Part shown: positions 26,726-34,774 of the stretch, piece after piece | Numbering within the stretch: the first letter of the stretch is position 1 | Layout: every line of letters begins with the position of its first letter | Source: Citrobacter sp. Cu233 | GTDB lineage: Bacteria > Pseudomonadota > Gammaproteobacteria > Enterobacterales > Enterobacteriaceae | DNA: 64,000 bases | Direction of reading: 5' to 3' | Assembly: GCF_030332225.1 (NCBI RefSeq) | Contig: NZ_JAOWIF010000028.1 | Location: 1,010,468-1,074,467, forward strand | Notes under the pieces: generated by a model | Seen by the model: the letters and a program-made list of their open reading frames with translations, nothing else | What the model was told of the DNA's origin: nothing | Database searches by the model: none | Translations under genes and position numbers: made by a program

Positions 26726-27691
26726 TTAATCCAGAAGTTTAATAGCCGTATCAAAATCAGTAATCAGCACATTCAGAAGACCTGATTTGAGAGAGGCAAC
26801 TATACCTTCATATTTTTCATCCCCCCCAGCCACACCAATCAGTTTCTTTGTAGCACGCAATTGATCTGTCGTAATTCCGAAACCCAGTCGGTTCAGCGGA
26901 CTATCCAGAATTTCCCCTTTGCTATTTACCAGTGTTACGCATACATCAGCAGTAATGTCATGGCTTATTAAAGCCTCACGCCACGCTTCAGGGAATATAT
27001 CGCATAGACTGGAAGAACCCGTTTTCCAGGCCCCAATGCCCGTAATAACGACATCCATATTTGAGTAAAATTTTTGCGTATCCTGAACAGCCTGATCGTC
27101 AGCGAGTTTCTGGGCTAAACTTTCGTCATCCACCCACATGGGGACATACATCGGGTGCGCTCTTCCGTGGGAAATTGCGGCAACTTTGTGTATTAGATCA
27201 ATCGGTCCCTGACTAAACTCAATGCCAGGATGAACGCCAGAAAGCTGAACCACATCCAGAACAGGTAATGTCGTCAGTTGACTCACCGTACTTGAAAGAA
27301 CCCGCCCCCAGGCCAGACCAAACTTCATACCTTCTTTGAGAATCTCACTCAAGTAGGTCGCCGTTATCCCTCCCAGCTTGACGTTTAATTGTTCCTGAGA
27401 AGACCAGGACTCGGAAACGGAAAGCACAACCGCATCCTGCAATCCGTATTTCTTACAAAGATTTTGCGCTATTTCCTCATCAAGAGCCTGCTGTTTAGGG
27501 AAGGTAAATTTTACATACTCTTGCGCAATGGCTTCATCAATCAGGCGTGCAACTTTGAAGCGAGACAGACCGAGCTCCTCTGCAATTTCTACTTTCGTCT
27601 TCATCTCGGAGAAGTAACGCTTAACAACAAGAGAATAGATAAAACGAGGATCGTTGTTGCGCAGCTTCGGATTTTTGTTCTCTTTTGGCAT
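26726..27691 (-). CDS. SorC-family transcriptional regulator
   Basis: A 321-residue regulator of the SorC/DeoR(Bacillus) type. I choose the ATG at 27691, giving MPKENKNPK and the usual length of the family; the frame continues upstream to a TTG at 27760 without a better site. A helix-turn-helix (about 30-60: TKVEIAEELGLSRFKVARLIDEA) precedes a large sugar-binding domain (FGLAWGRVLSS, GIGAWKTGSS, GVAGGDEKYEGI). Members respond to phosphorylated sugars. It is convergent with the second PTS operon. Confidence 0.87.
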   Translation of the reverse strand: MPKENKNPKLRNNDPRFIYSLVVKRYFSEMKTKVEIAEELGLSRFKVARLIDEAIAQEYVKFTFPKQQALDEEIAQNLCKKYGLQDAVVLSVSESWSSQEQLNVKLGGITATYLSEILKEGMKFGLAWGRVLSSTVSQLTTLPVLDVVQLSGVHPGIEFSQGPIDLIHKVAAISHGRAHPMYVPMWVDDESLAQKLADDQAVQDTQKFYSNMDVVITGIGAWKTGSSSLCDIFPEAWREALISHDITADVCVTLVNSKGEILDSPLNRLGFGITTDQLRATKKLIGVAGGDEKYEGIVASLKSGLLNVLITDFDTAIKLLD

Positions 27692-28354
27692 AGCGGTTAT
27701 CCATACGTAACAGGAGGTATCATAAATTTGTTGAGCTATCCGCTCAGATGCAATACTCAAAAGAGTACACTTTTAGCCGCTCATCAGATACCTTTGCAGG
27801 AGGGGATTTTGTATTTTGTGATGTAAAACGCCCCGCCAATGTACGAATAGGATCACGGAAAAGACTCAGCGCAAAAATGTAACATGGCTGCCCAAAGAGT
27901 TTTTATTGCAAGTTTTTGCACATGCCAGTTCGTATTGTAAGTATCCCGCCAAAACGGTCCATTCACTTTTAGTGACCTTCCGACATGCTGATTATTTCAC
28001 CTGCGTCGATAGCTGAACGTAACGTTCAATACCTGTTTTAGTCTCTCACAAGTGTGTATTTCCCTTTTCGAAAGCAACAGCCTTCCACGTAATGTTAAAG
28101 ACCTCACCGGTACGGCAATCTGTCCAAAGAGTCAGACACTATATGGCTACCAGCAACGCTTAAGTCATTGTTGGCGAGTGAGATTCATCCACTAATAGAG
28201 ATGCGATGAACATTCGCAAGGTTTGATTCAAATTCAGAGCGGGCACGTTATGCTCGCTATATCATATCATGCCAAACAAGTACGCCAGTAAGTACGCGAG
28301 AAAGGGGTTAGTGAGATTTGAGGGAAAGAAAAACTTATAACTATTTGATTTAAA
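27692..28354. other. noncoding stretch left of the satellite
   Basis: About 660 bp between the SorC-type gene and the left att repeat. I see no credible reading frame, tRNA or insertion-sequence end. Two GCTCA-containing segments (27741 and 27780) close to the regulator gene resemble halves of the operators upstream of the first PTS operon and may be autoregulatory. The rest is unexplained. Confidence 0.5.
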
Positions 28355-28370
28355 TGGTGCGATAATAGGA
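28355..28370. other. attL: imperfect copy of the thrW 3' end
   Basis: TGGTGC followed by GATAATAGGA at 28355-28370 matches TGGTGCCGATAATAGGA at the 3' end of thrW (38480-38496) with one base missing. The two copies flank the P4-like element, about 10.1 kb apart, in the same orientation. I read this one as the left attachment site. Integrase-arm-like CTATACACA motifs lie just inside it (28430-28450). Confidence 0.72.
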
Positions 28371-28513
28371 ACCGATAAACAACATCAATACAATGATTTT
28401 ATTGATAAAAATAAAATCGAAAAACATTCCTATACACACCACTATACACATTGACGGGTGCGTTCATTTTTCATACGAACTAATTAACAGAAAAAAACTT
28501 TTTTTTAGAAAAA

Positions 28514-28606
28514 CTGTTCACACTGTTCACTAATGGTTTTTGTTTATAATATTCATTAACTTATGCGGTGAATGGTTGGTGAACAGTGAACACTTTACTG
28601 TTCACT
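28514..28606. repeat. P4 type I iterons, cluster 1 (next to alpha)
   Basis: Five copies of GTGAACAG or its complement stand at 28514-28521, 28523-28530, 28579-28586, 28586-28592 (partial) and 28599-28606. In P4 the alpha protein binds GGTGAACAG repeats at ori1 and at crr, which lie several kb apart. This cluster lies just beyond the 3' end of alpha and pairs with the cluster at 32631. Confidence 0.82.
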
Positions 28607-28624
28607 TTTGCCGTTTTGCAGGTA

Positions 28625-28648
28625 AAAAAAGACCGGCGATTGCCGGTC
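28625..28648 (-). terminator. Rho-independent terminator of the alpha operon
   Basis: Stem GACCGGC paired with GCCGGTC is followed on the minus strand by seven Ts. It lies 9 bp beyond the alpha stop codon. Confidence 0.85.
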
Positions 28649-28656
28649 AGAGTAAG

Positions 28657-30990
28657 TTATCTCGCTATGGGATCATCGCATTTCGGCAGCCAGTCGGCGT
28701 TGCTTTCTTCCCTGAGCGCCAGATTGGTCTGTATGCCCTGATTTTTCCGGCGCTTTTCATAGCTCAGCCCGTACTCTTTCAGCATGGCTGGCAGCCCCTT
28801 GCCGAACATGGTGAGGCTCAGGGTATTCCTGTAGCCGTGGGCTTCCATATACGCCAGATAGGCATGATACAGATACAGACGCGGCTGACGCGGTATGATG
28901 CTGGCATTGCCAATATACATACCCTCAGGCTCCGGCAGGGCTTCCAGATAGCCGCAAAAATCAAATGTCGGGTCGGCATCGCGCTTGATGCTGAGCGCCT
29001 CGTCGGAGTTCTGCTGTGACTGGAGCAGTGCGCGGGCAGTCATCGGATCGCTGAACTTCTGCATTAGCTGGCGCACAATCACGGCCAGCTCACGGGCGAT
29101 TTTGTTCTTAAGCTGCGGGTCGCGTTCCTCCGGCGCAATCTGCTCCGGGAAATGCAGGATCACCCGGCGACGGGAAACACCGCCGCTGCGGTCAGTGAAG
29201 CGCATCGGGTTATTGTTCACGGCCAGAACCACCGCCGGAATATGGGTGGAGTACGCATCCTTGTATTTCGGGTCAACGGAGACCGCATCCCCGCCAGTGA
29301 TGGCCTTGAGTCCTGCCCCGTCACCGCTCCACTTTTCCTGGTCAGGCAGGCGAATCAGCGAGAAGCCAATTAGCGCGGCACGTTCGCGCGGTGATTCCAG
29401 CGTTTCGATGGTGGCCGATGTGGCGTTATCTTCCCCGGCAAGCATGGTCGCAATTTCGGCCAGAATACTTTTCCCGCTGCCACCCGGCCCGGTCACTTCG
29501 AGAAAGAGCTGCCAGTCGTAGCGGTTCGCCAGCACCATAAACAGCGCGGCCAGAATCACGTCGCGTTTTTCCGGTCTGCCACCGGCGGCGCGGTCGAGCC
29601 AGCGCCAGAAATCCGGGGCGTGAGTTTCCAGCGTTTCACCCTCGACCGGCGGGGTAAAATCGACATCACAGAGCGTGCGCAGCCAGTGTGATTTATGGTG
29701 AGGGTTGAATGTGCCGGTGGCGGTATCGAGTACGCCGTTGCGAAAACCAATCAGACGGCGCGCCGGGGCGTCCTGCTGCGGAATAATCAGTTTCAGGGTC
29801 TCCACAACTGAGGCGATTTTCCCCGACGAGAACGGCGCGCGCAGACGCTGGAACAATCCGGCCACATCGCGGGCAAAATCCGACGGTGGAATGATTTTCC
29901 ATATCCCGGCCTCATAGCGGGACAGGAGCTGGCCGTTCGCGTCCACGGCCAGCGCTTCGCCGTAATGTTCATGCACCCGCATTGCCTTTTCACTGGTGCT
30001 CATGGCGGTAAATTCCGCCTCACTCATGGTAGTGAAAGGACTGTCAGCCGGTGGCCGGATGGCGTCATAAATGGCTTTCCGCGTGGCCTCCTCTCCTTTC
30101 TCTATAAACGCATCATTCCAGTCACCGAACACCGGCGGCAGGGCGACAATGCCTTCACAGGCTTCTGCGGCCGCCGCGGCTTTGTTCTGGCCGTCACCGT
30201 TAAGGTCACGGTCGGCGGCGAGCACAATCTGACAGGCCGGGTGTTTCTGACGGGCAAGGCTCGCCAGAGAAAGGAGGTTCACGGACGACAGCGCCACCAT
30301 AACGGTTTCGCCGGTCAGGTGATGCACGGTGAGCGCGGTCGCATAACCCTCCGCTATCCACAGGCGTTTTCCGGCCTGTTTTTTCCCTTCGATGGTATGG
30401 CTCGCTCCTTTTACCGCCCCGCCTTTCAGGGTGCGTTTGAGACCGTCAGAATTAATAAGCTGAACGTTAACCAGTGCCCCGGCATCGTCATACAGCGGGA
30501 CAACCATATCACCGGCGCGGAACGTCACGCCGCCGGTTTTGTGTGTGGCCGTCAGCATGACACACTCATGACCGGGGAATCCCTTGCGGGTGAGGTAGGC
30601 GTTGCCGCTGGCCGTGCGGGTTTTCTCCATGAGCTTAACGGCCAGCCCGGCCGCCGCTTTGCGGTCAGCATCGGTTTCAGCTTCTGCGGCCGCAATCACT
30701 TCCGGGGCGACCGGCGACAGATTTCCGGTGACGGCATTCACCTTTTGGGCGGCCTCAGAGGCAGATACATCGAATACCTTCTCAATCAGTTTCAGTCCGT
30801 CACCCGCGCCGCACTGGTTACAGAACCACGTCCCCCGCCCCTCTTTGTCATCGAAGCGGAAGCGGTCAGAGCCGCCGCACACCGGGCAGGACTGATGGCG
30901 GTTTTTAATCACCTTCACACCCAGCGCCGGGAGGATACGCGGCCAGTGGCCGCACGCCTGTTTTACGGTTTCCGTTACGTTCATTTTCAT
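28657..30990 (-). CDS. alpha: P4-type alpha protein: primase, helicase and origin-binding protein
   Basis: 777 residues from the ATG at 30990 (GGGAG upstream), the same length as P4 alpha; an in-frame ATG at 31041 adds 17 residues and lacks a site. The N-terminus has a zinc finger (CPVCGG and CNQCG, about 35-60). The primase core carries EGYATAL, as in P4, and a later DRDLNGDGQNKA segment typical of toprim domains. The helicase domain has Walker A GPGGSGKS near residue 505. The C-terminal part binds the iterons in P4. The protein replicates the satellite as a plasmid. It is the last gene of the minus-strand early operon. Confidence 0.93.
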   Translation of the reverse strand: MKMNVTETVKQACGHWPRILPALGVKVIKNRHQSCPVCGGSDRFRFDDKEGRGTWFCNQCGAGDGLKLIEKVFDVSASEAAQKVNAVTGNLSPVAPEVIAAAEAETDADRKAAAGLAVKLMEKTRTASGNAYLTRKGFPGHECVMLTATHKTGGVTFRAGDMVVPLYDDAGALVNVQLINSDGLKRTLKGGAVKGASHTIEGKKQAGKRLWIAEGYATALTVHHLTGETVMVALSSVNLLSLASLARQKHPACQIVLAADRDLNGDGQNKAAAAAEACEGIVALPPVFGDWNDAFIEKGEEATRKAIYDAIRPPADSPFTTMSEAEFTAMSTSEKAMRVHEHYGEALAVDANGQLLSRYEAGIWKIIPPSDFARDVAGLFQRLRAPFSSGKIASVVETLKLIIPQQDAPARRLIGFRNGVLDTATGTFNPHHKSHWLRTLCDVDFTPPVEGETLETHAPDFWRWLDRAAGGRPEKRDVILAALFMVLANRYDWQLFLEVTGPGGSGKSILAEIATMLAGEDNATSATIETLESPRERAALIGFSLIRLPDQEKWSGDGAGLKAITGGDAVSVDPKYKDAYSTHIPAVVLAVNNNPMRFTDRSGGVSRRRVILHFPEQIAPEERDPQLKNKIARELAVIVRQLMQKFSDPMTARALLQSQQNSDEALSIKRDADPTFDFCGYLEALPEPEGMYIGNASIIPRQPRLYLYHAYLAYMEAHGYRNTLSLTMFGKGLPAMLKEYGLSYEKRRKNQGIQTNLALREESNADWLPKCDDPIAR

Positions 30991-31004
30991 GGTTATTTTC
31001 TCCC

Positions 31005-31325
31005 TCAGTGCAATACAGGCGATGTGATATGACGGGCGCAAAGTTCATCCATCACCGCGAGCCCGAGAAAGGACAGTGAGGGCGCGGCCTTGAGTGGTCC
31101 GGCTTCCATTAAATCTTCCAGCAGTGCGCAGGCAATCTGACGGCCTTTTTCCTCACCGTGCTGACGCAGATAGAAACCCTCCAGCTCGGCGGCAATGGCG
31201 CTTTCCAGTGCATCGAGGGTGAGGTAGGGATAGCGGTGCTGACGCTCGCATACCGTCAGCCATGCACAGGCCACGGCGCGACGATACAGCGCGGCGCGTA
31301 ATACGGGGGGTAATGGCTTTTTCAT
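31005..31325 (-). CDS. cnr: Cnr-like replication copy-number regulator
   Basis: 106 residues from the ATG at 31325 ([17 protein letters not shown]), the same size as P4 orf106/Cnr, and encoded just before alpha as in P4. In P4, Cnr moderates alpha-driven replication in the plasmid state. No catalytic motif is visible; the call relies on size, position and general likeness. It overlaps the preceding small gene by 4 bp, and its stop is 14 bp before the alpha start. Confidence 0.75.
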   Translation of the reverse strand: MKKPLPPVLRAALYRRAVACAWLTVCERQHRYPYLTLDALESAIAAELEGFYLRQHGEEKGRQIACALLEDLMEAGPLKAAPSLSFLGLAVMDELCARHITSPVLH

Positions 31326-31549
31326 ACATTCCCTTCCCCGGTCAGCCACTGCTGATTGCAGCGTTCGACCACACCGTCGAGCTGGGCGGTCATGAGGTAA
31401 ATCACGGAGGTGAGCTGTGACTGCTGCACCGGGTCACGCCTGACGGTCGCACAGTCCTGCACCTGCATCAGCTCATTGACGAGCTGGCCGATGTTGCGCA
31501 TGTGCTCAAGGCATTCGAGGTCACGGGCGGTAATGGTGGTGTGTTTCAT
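31322..31549 (-). CDS. P4-type early small protein (possible derepression protein)
   Basis: 75 residues, acidic helical ([21 protein letters not shown]). It sits between the kil-like gene and cnr, with 4-bp overlaps on both sides. P4 carries its epsilon derepression gene in this part of the operon, and epsilon inactivates the helper's repressor. I cannot confirm identity from motifs; it may be another early protein. Confidence 0.6.
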   Translation of the reverse strand: MKHTTITARDLECLEHMRNIGQLVNELMQVQDCATVRRDPVQQSQLTSVIYLMTAQLDGVVERCNQQWLTGEGNV

Positions 31550-31740
31550 GCGCGCACCTCCGCAACCGGCAGGCGGCCAGCGAACGAGAGGACGTAATCG
31601 CGAACGAGGGAAAGCCGTGCGGCGTGTTCATCACCGGCAACAGTGCGGAGCATACAGATACGGGGTTTACGGTCTGCACGACGAACGGCGGCAAACACAA
31701 AGACAAACTGCGGGTGTGACGGAGTGAGGGTCGTAGCCAT
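31546..31740 (-). CDS. Kil/Icd-like small protein of the immunity operon
   Basis: 64 residues from the ATG at 31740, which has a strong AAGGAGG eight bases upstream ([12 protein letters not shown]). The protein is basic and Arg/Val-rich ([21 protein letters not shown]). Proteins of this kind in P4-like elements are annotated as Ash/Icd-like cell-division inhibitors or Kil. The open frame runs up to 32097 but crosses the CI-RNA region, so I do not accept the longer version. The ribosome site lies inside one of the CI-RNA target repeats, so its translation may be directly blocked by the immunity RNA. Confidence 0.68.
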   Translation of the reverse strand: MATTLTPSHPQFVFVFAAVRRADRKPRICMLRTVAGDEHAARLSLVRDYVLSFAGRLPVAEVRA

Positions 31741-31751
31741 AGGGGCAACCT

Positions 31752-31997
31752 CCTTGAAGTAGCGGTTATTGCCACCACCGGAGTTCCTACGCTCATGGGT
31801 GGTGACCCGAACGGGGGTAGGAATACCGGCCTTCAAGGAAACCGGCCAGCCCGAAGGCTGCCCCGCCCGGACCACCATTATCTGACAGGGGCTAAGGTAT
31901 AAGCACCACAGCCCGAAAAATGGGTGTGCCTGAGCAACGACATAAAAAAAGACGCATGGCGCGTCTGGTGTCGCCTTGAAGTAACTCGGGTTCCTAC
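31752..31997 (-). ncRNA. cI: P4-type CI-RNA immunity region (seqA/seqB/seqC-like)
   Basis: A central segment at 31817-31838 (GTAGGAA then CTTCAAGG) is complementary to two flanking segments. One is CCTTGAAGTA...TTCCTAC at 31974-31997, just after the promoter; the other is CCTTGAAGTA...TTCCTAC at 31752-31790, just before the kil-like gene. This is the layout of P4 immunity, in which a short stable RNA (CI) containing seqB pairs with seqA and seqC of its own leader and causes early termination. The RNA itself is probably about 70 nt around 31795-31860, inside a GC-rich hairpin block. All on the minus strand. The exact ends are not visible. Confidence 0.8.
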
Positions 31998-32028
31998 GCC
32001 CGGCTGCCGATTTTGCGACAGCGGGGAA

Positions 32029-32058
32029 ACTATACCTGGAAACGGCGAAAAGAAGCAA
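32029..32058 (-). promoter_or_regulatory. PLE-like promoter of the immunity/replication operon
   Basis: On the minus strand: TTGCTT at 32058-32053, an 18-bp spacer, and TATAGT at 32034-32029. Transcription would start near 32021, about 25 nt before the first CI-RNA target. This matches P4 PLE. Confidence 0.72.
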
Positions 32059-32093
32059 GCCAGAAAAAGGGACGGTTTGCTGAACGGTCATCA

Positions 32094-32360
32094 TCATGCG
32101 TCATAGCCCCGGTTGCGTTCGGCAATACGATCTGCCATCCATGCGGTGATTTCAGACTGCGCCCACGCCACGTTTTTACCGCCCAGGCTGATTTGTTTCG
32201 GGAAAGCCTCGCGGCTGATGAGGTCGTAAATGGTCGACCGGGACAGGCCGCACAGATGCATCACTTCGGGCAGACGGATAAAGCGCTCATGAACGGTATC
32301 AGAGACCGGCATCAGCGGCGCGGCAGGGGCAGAAGACGGGGAAGAAAAAGCGGTGTGCAT
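32094..32360 (-). CDS. vis: AlpA/Vis-family regulator-excisionase
   Basis: 88 residues, as P4 Vis. The helix-turn-helix is [26 protein letters not shown], followed by [19 protein letters not shown], the standard AlpA-type pattern. In P4, Vis is both excision factor and repressor of the early and late promoters. It is encoded upstream of the immunity region on the same strand. Confidence 0.88.
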   Translation of the reverse strand: MHTAFSSPSSAPAAPLMPVSDTVHERFIRLPEVMHLCGLSRSTIYDLISREAFPKQISLGGKNVAWAQSEITAWMADRIAERNRGYDA

Positions 32361-32630
32361 CGGGCTACCTCACAAAGTCCATACAGTGCCGGTCGTGTCC
32401 GTCCGGCTTCGGGTAGCTCTCTATTTTGTGAATATTTTCCCTCAGGGCAACAAGTCTTTCTATAGCTCCTCGTCACACAACAGAGCGATTTTTAAACAAT
32501 GGCAAACGCTGGCAAACAGATGCAAATCAATGCATTACATTGCAGTAACTTTAAGTACTTTCACTTATATATTTCCTCATAATTAATCGGAAAAAAGACT
32601 AAATCCGACACCCCAGGCAAAAAGCAAAAT

Positions 32631-32734
32631 GTGAACAGTAGTGAACAGTCGGTGAACAGTTACATCCTCAACTGTTCACCCTTTATCTTACTGTATTACT
32701 TATCTTTTTCTTTTCAGTGAACAGTAGTGAATAG
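32631..32734. repeat. P4 type I iterons, cluster 2
   Basis: Copies of GTGAACAG at 32631-32638, 32641-32648, 32652-32659, 32672-32679 (inverted) and 32717-32724, plus GTGAATAG at 32727-32734, within an AT-rich noncoding stretch between vis and sid (32361-32900). About 4.1 kb from the first cluster; one should be ori1 and the other crr. I cannot say which from sequence alone. Confidence 0.82.
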
Positions 32735-32809
32735 TTATAAGTAAAAAAACAAACAGTGAGTAAGGTTTTCCTGAGACCTTTCTCTGGCCAGCCGGGTTTT
32801 AAGGTCTGT

Positions 32810-32868
32810 TTGTGCCATTTTTGCCACAACGGCAATGAATCGTGTTGTTGTGTCTGGCGCGGCAGAAT
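32810..32868 (+). promoter_or_regulatory. Delta/Ogr-activated late promoter of sid-delta-psu
   Basis: TTGT-N12-ACAA at 32810-32829 is a perfect match to the Ogr/Delta site of P2/P4 late promoters. CAGAAT at 32863-32868 is a possible -10, giving a start near 32875 and the activator site centred near -55, as in P2/P4. The site should let helper Ogr or the satellite's own Delta-like protein switch on the late genes. Confidence 0.85.
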
Positions 32869-32900
32869 CTCCTCAGGTTGAAACGAAGAGGAGACCCGAC

Positions 32901-33638
32901 ATGACTCAGACCGCTGTTATTCCCGACTACCTTAAACCTGCAATGGAACGCCTTGAGACTGCCCGCTCGGCGCATCTCGTCAATGCCAGCCGTATGGATG
33001 AAACCACGACGGCCATCAGCCAGGTGCAAACGCAAAAAAAGGAACTGGAGCAGGAAAACGGCAATGATTCCGGCGCATGGCGCGCCGCCTTTCGTGCCGG
33101 TGGTGCTGTCATTACCGACGAGCTGAAACAACGCCATCTGGCGCGCGTGGCACGGCGGGAACTGGCGCAGGAATGTGACAGCATGAACGAGGTACTGTCT
33201 TTTGAGCTGGACAGGCTCAAAGGAGCCTGTGACCGCACGGCCAGAGCATACCGTCAGGCACATCACGGCGTCCTCAGTCAGTATGCAGAGCATGAACTTG
33301 ATGCTGCCCTGCGTGAAAGCTGCAGTGCCCTCATCAGAGCAATGAAACTCAACATACTGGTTCTGAATAATCCGCTTGCTAATACGACCGGGCATCAGGG
33401 ATATATCGAACCGGAAAAAGTTGTAATGCAGCAGGTGAAAGCGTGGCTTGAACAGGCCGTAAAGGGCTGCAATATCCGTCTGACCGATGAACCGGTGCTG
33501 TTTAAAACAGGGCTGTCGGCTTCCACACTGCCGCATATGGAACATGACGTTGCGACCACGCCCGGTCAGCGAAAAGTCTGGCAGGAAAAAATGCGGGAAC
33601 GTGAAGCTGACCTGAAAGCACGGGGGTTATTGTCATGA
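32901..33638 (+). CDS. sid: Sid: capsid size determination protein
   Basis: 245 residues from the ATG at 32901 (AGAGGAG upstream); P4 Sid has 244. An in-frame ATG at 32835 would place the late promoter start inside the gene. The protein is helical (LETARSAHLVNA, ELKQRHLARVARRELAQE) with the conserved ANTTGHQGY and TLPHM segments. In P4, Sid forms an external scaffold that forces the helper's coat protein into small capsids fit only for the satellite genome. It overlaps delta by 4 bp. Confidence 0.93.
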   Translation: MTQTAVIPDYLKPAMERLETARSAHLVNASRMDETTTAISQVQTQKKELEQENGNDSGAWRAAFRAGGAVITDELKQRHLARVARRELAQECDSMNEVLSFELDRLKGACDRTARAYRQAHHGVLSQYAEHELDAALRESCSALIRAMKLNILVLNNPLANTTGHQGYIEPEKVVMQQVKAWLEQAVKGCNIRLTDEPVLFKTGLSASTLPHMEHDVATTPGQRKVWQEKMREREADLKARGLLS

Positions 33639-33880
33639 TGCGCTGCCCTTTCTGCCGCACGGCGGCACACGTTCGCACCAGCCGCTATATGTCTGACAGC
33701 GTCAAAGAGAGTTACCTGCAGTGCCAGAATGTGCACTGCTCGGCGACATTCAAAACGCATGAGTCCATCTTTGAAGTGATACGTTCGCCGGTCGTCGATG
33801 AGAAACCCGCGCCGGTGCCGACAGCCCCCGTGGCACCCCGTCGGGTAAAAGGCTGCTACAGCTCGCCGTTCCGCCATTAA
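33635..33880 (+). CDS. Ogr/Delta-type zinc-finger late activator, single domain
   Basis: 81 residues with the Ogr zinc finger: CPFC and, about 22 residues later, CQNVHC. The basic stretch RTSRYMSDSVKESYLQ fits the family. P4 Delta is about twice this length (two fused Ogr domains), whereas P2 Ogr is about 72 residues, so this element has the single-domain form. It should activate the late promoter at 32810 and the helper's late promoters. Confidence 0.88.
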   Translation: MMRCPFCRTAAHVRTSRYMSDSVKESYLQCQNVHCSATFKTHESIFEVIRSPVVDEKPAPVPTAPVAPRRVKGCYSSPFRH

Positions 33881-33896
33881 TCAGGAGAGACAACCC

Positions 33897-34463
33897 GTGA
33901 CCACTCTGACCTTACAGCAGGCCTATGACGCCTGTCAGACGAACAAAACCGCGTGGCTGAACCGTAAAACCGAACTGGCCGCCGCAATGCAGGAATATCA
34001 GGAATTATTGCTGGATGACAATGTATCAGGCTCCCGCAGATTACCGATGCTGCGTGACCTGATTGACGTAAAAAAATGGGAAGTTAATCAGGCCGCCGGT
34101 CGCTACATCTTCTCGCACGAGGAGGTGCAGCGCATCAGCATCCGTAACCGGCTGCATGATTTTATGCAGCAGAACGGCGCAGAGCTGGCCGCCGCACTGG
34201 CACCGGAGCTGATGGGGATTAAAAACCAGCCCGCGATGATAAAAAATCGCGCGCTTGACCGTTCAGTCGCTTACCTGAGGGAAGCTCTTTCCGTCTGGCT
34301 GACCGCTGGAAATGACATTAATTATTCTGCACAGGATAAAGATATTTTAACGGCCATCGGATACAGGCCTGACGCGCCTTCGCGGGATGATAATCGTGAA
34401 AAATTCACCCCTGCACAGAACATGATTTACACCCGTCGACGCGCCGGACTGGCCGCGCAGTAG
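33897..34463 (+). CDS. psu: Psu: polarity suppression / capsid decoration protein
   Basis: 188 residues, GTG start with AGGAGAG upstream; P4 Psu has 190. Conserved stretches are QQAFD-like LQQAYDACQ, VNQAAGRYI, RLHDFMQQ, AALAPELMG and REKFTPAQNMI. In P4, Psu inhibits Rho-dependent termination in the helper and decorates the satellite capsid. It ends the late operon. Confidence 0.93.
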   Translation: MTTLTLQQAYDACQTNKTAWLNRKTELAAAMQEYQELLLDDNVSGSRRLPMLRDLIDVKKWEVNQAAGRYIFSHEEVQRISIRNRLHDFMQQNGAELAAALAPELMGIKNQPAMIKNRALDRSVAYLREALSVWLTAGNDINYSAQDKDILTAIGYRPDAPSRDDNREKFTPAQNMIYTRRRAGLAAQ

Positions 34464-34636
34464 CCTGTCAAAAAATCCCCGTAAATCCCGCTATTTTTAA
34501 CGAAATAAGCCATGCATCCATAAGGTGCATGGTTTTGCATGCATTTTCTCGCTCCGGCATGCCAGACCAGCGCCAGTCGTGGCGCGGCCTGAGACCATCT
34601 TTGCACCTGCATTAAAAGCGGCCCATTAAGCGGGCA

Positions 34637-34655
34637 GGCGTGGCGGGGAGAGCAT
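34637..34655 (+). other. P2/P4-type cos site
   Basis: GGCGTGGCGGGGAGAGCAT at 34637-34655 differs in three positions from the 19-base cohesive end of P2/P4 (GGCGAGGCGGGGAAAGCAC). It lies after psu, the same place as in P4. The surrounding 34464-34735 is noncoding, GC-rich on the left and AT-rich on the right, with GCATGC-containing inverted repeats. This is the packaging site used by helper terminase. Confidence 0.8.
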
Positions 34656-34735
34656 TGCGCGCTGAGGCTGATAATTTAATTTCCTATAAATTTTTTGGTT
34701 TTCAGGCATTATTCGCCAGAAGGAACGTTTAGAAA

Positions 34736-34765
34736 AAGACCACTACAATGAATTGCAGTGGTCTT
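34736..34765 (-). terminator. Rho-independent terminator of the reverse transcriptase module
   Basis: A 14-bp stem (AAGACCACTACAAT paired with ATTGCAGTGGTCTT, one mismatch) with loop GA. On the minus strand it is followed by TTT. It lies 9 bp beyond the stop of the accessory gene. Confidence 0.85.
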
Positions 34766-34774
34766 GCGGGATAT

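Noticed and set aside
27692..28354. Possible insertion-sequence remnant left of attL
   Set aside because: No terminal inverted repeats, target duplication or transposase fragment could be found by eye.
29965..31032. 355-residue plus-strand frame inside alpha
   Set aside because: Antisense shadow of a well-supported gene; no ribosome site or recognisable domain.
31546..32097. 183-residue frame covering the CI-RNA region
   Set aside because: It crosses the PLE-like promoter and all three immunity elements; the strong ribosome site at 31740 favours the 64-residue product.
32799..33545. 248-residue minus-strand frame inside sid
   Set aside because: Shadow of sid; Cys/His-rich low-complexity sequence and no start signal.
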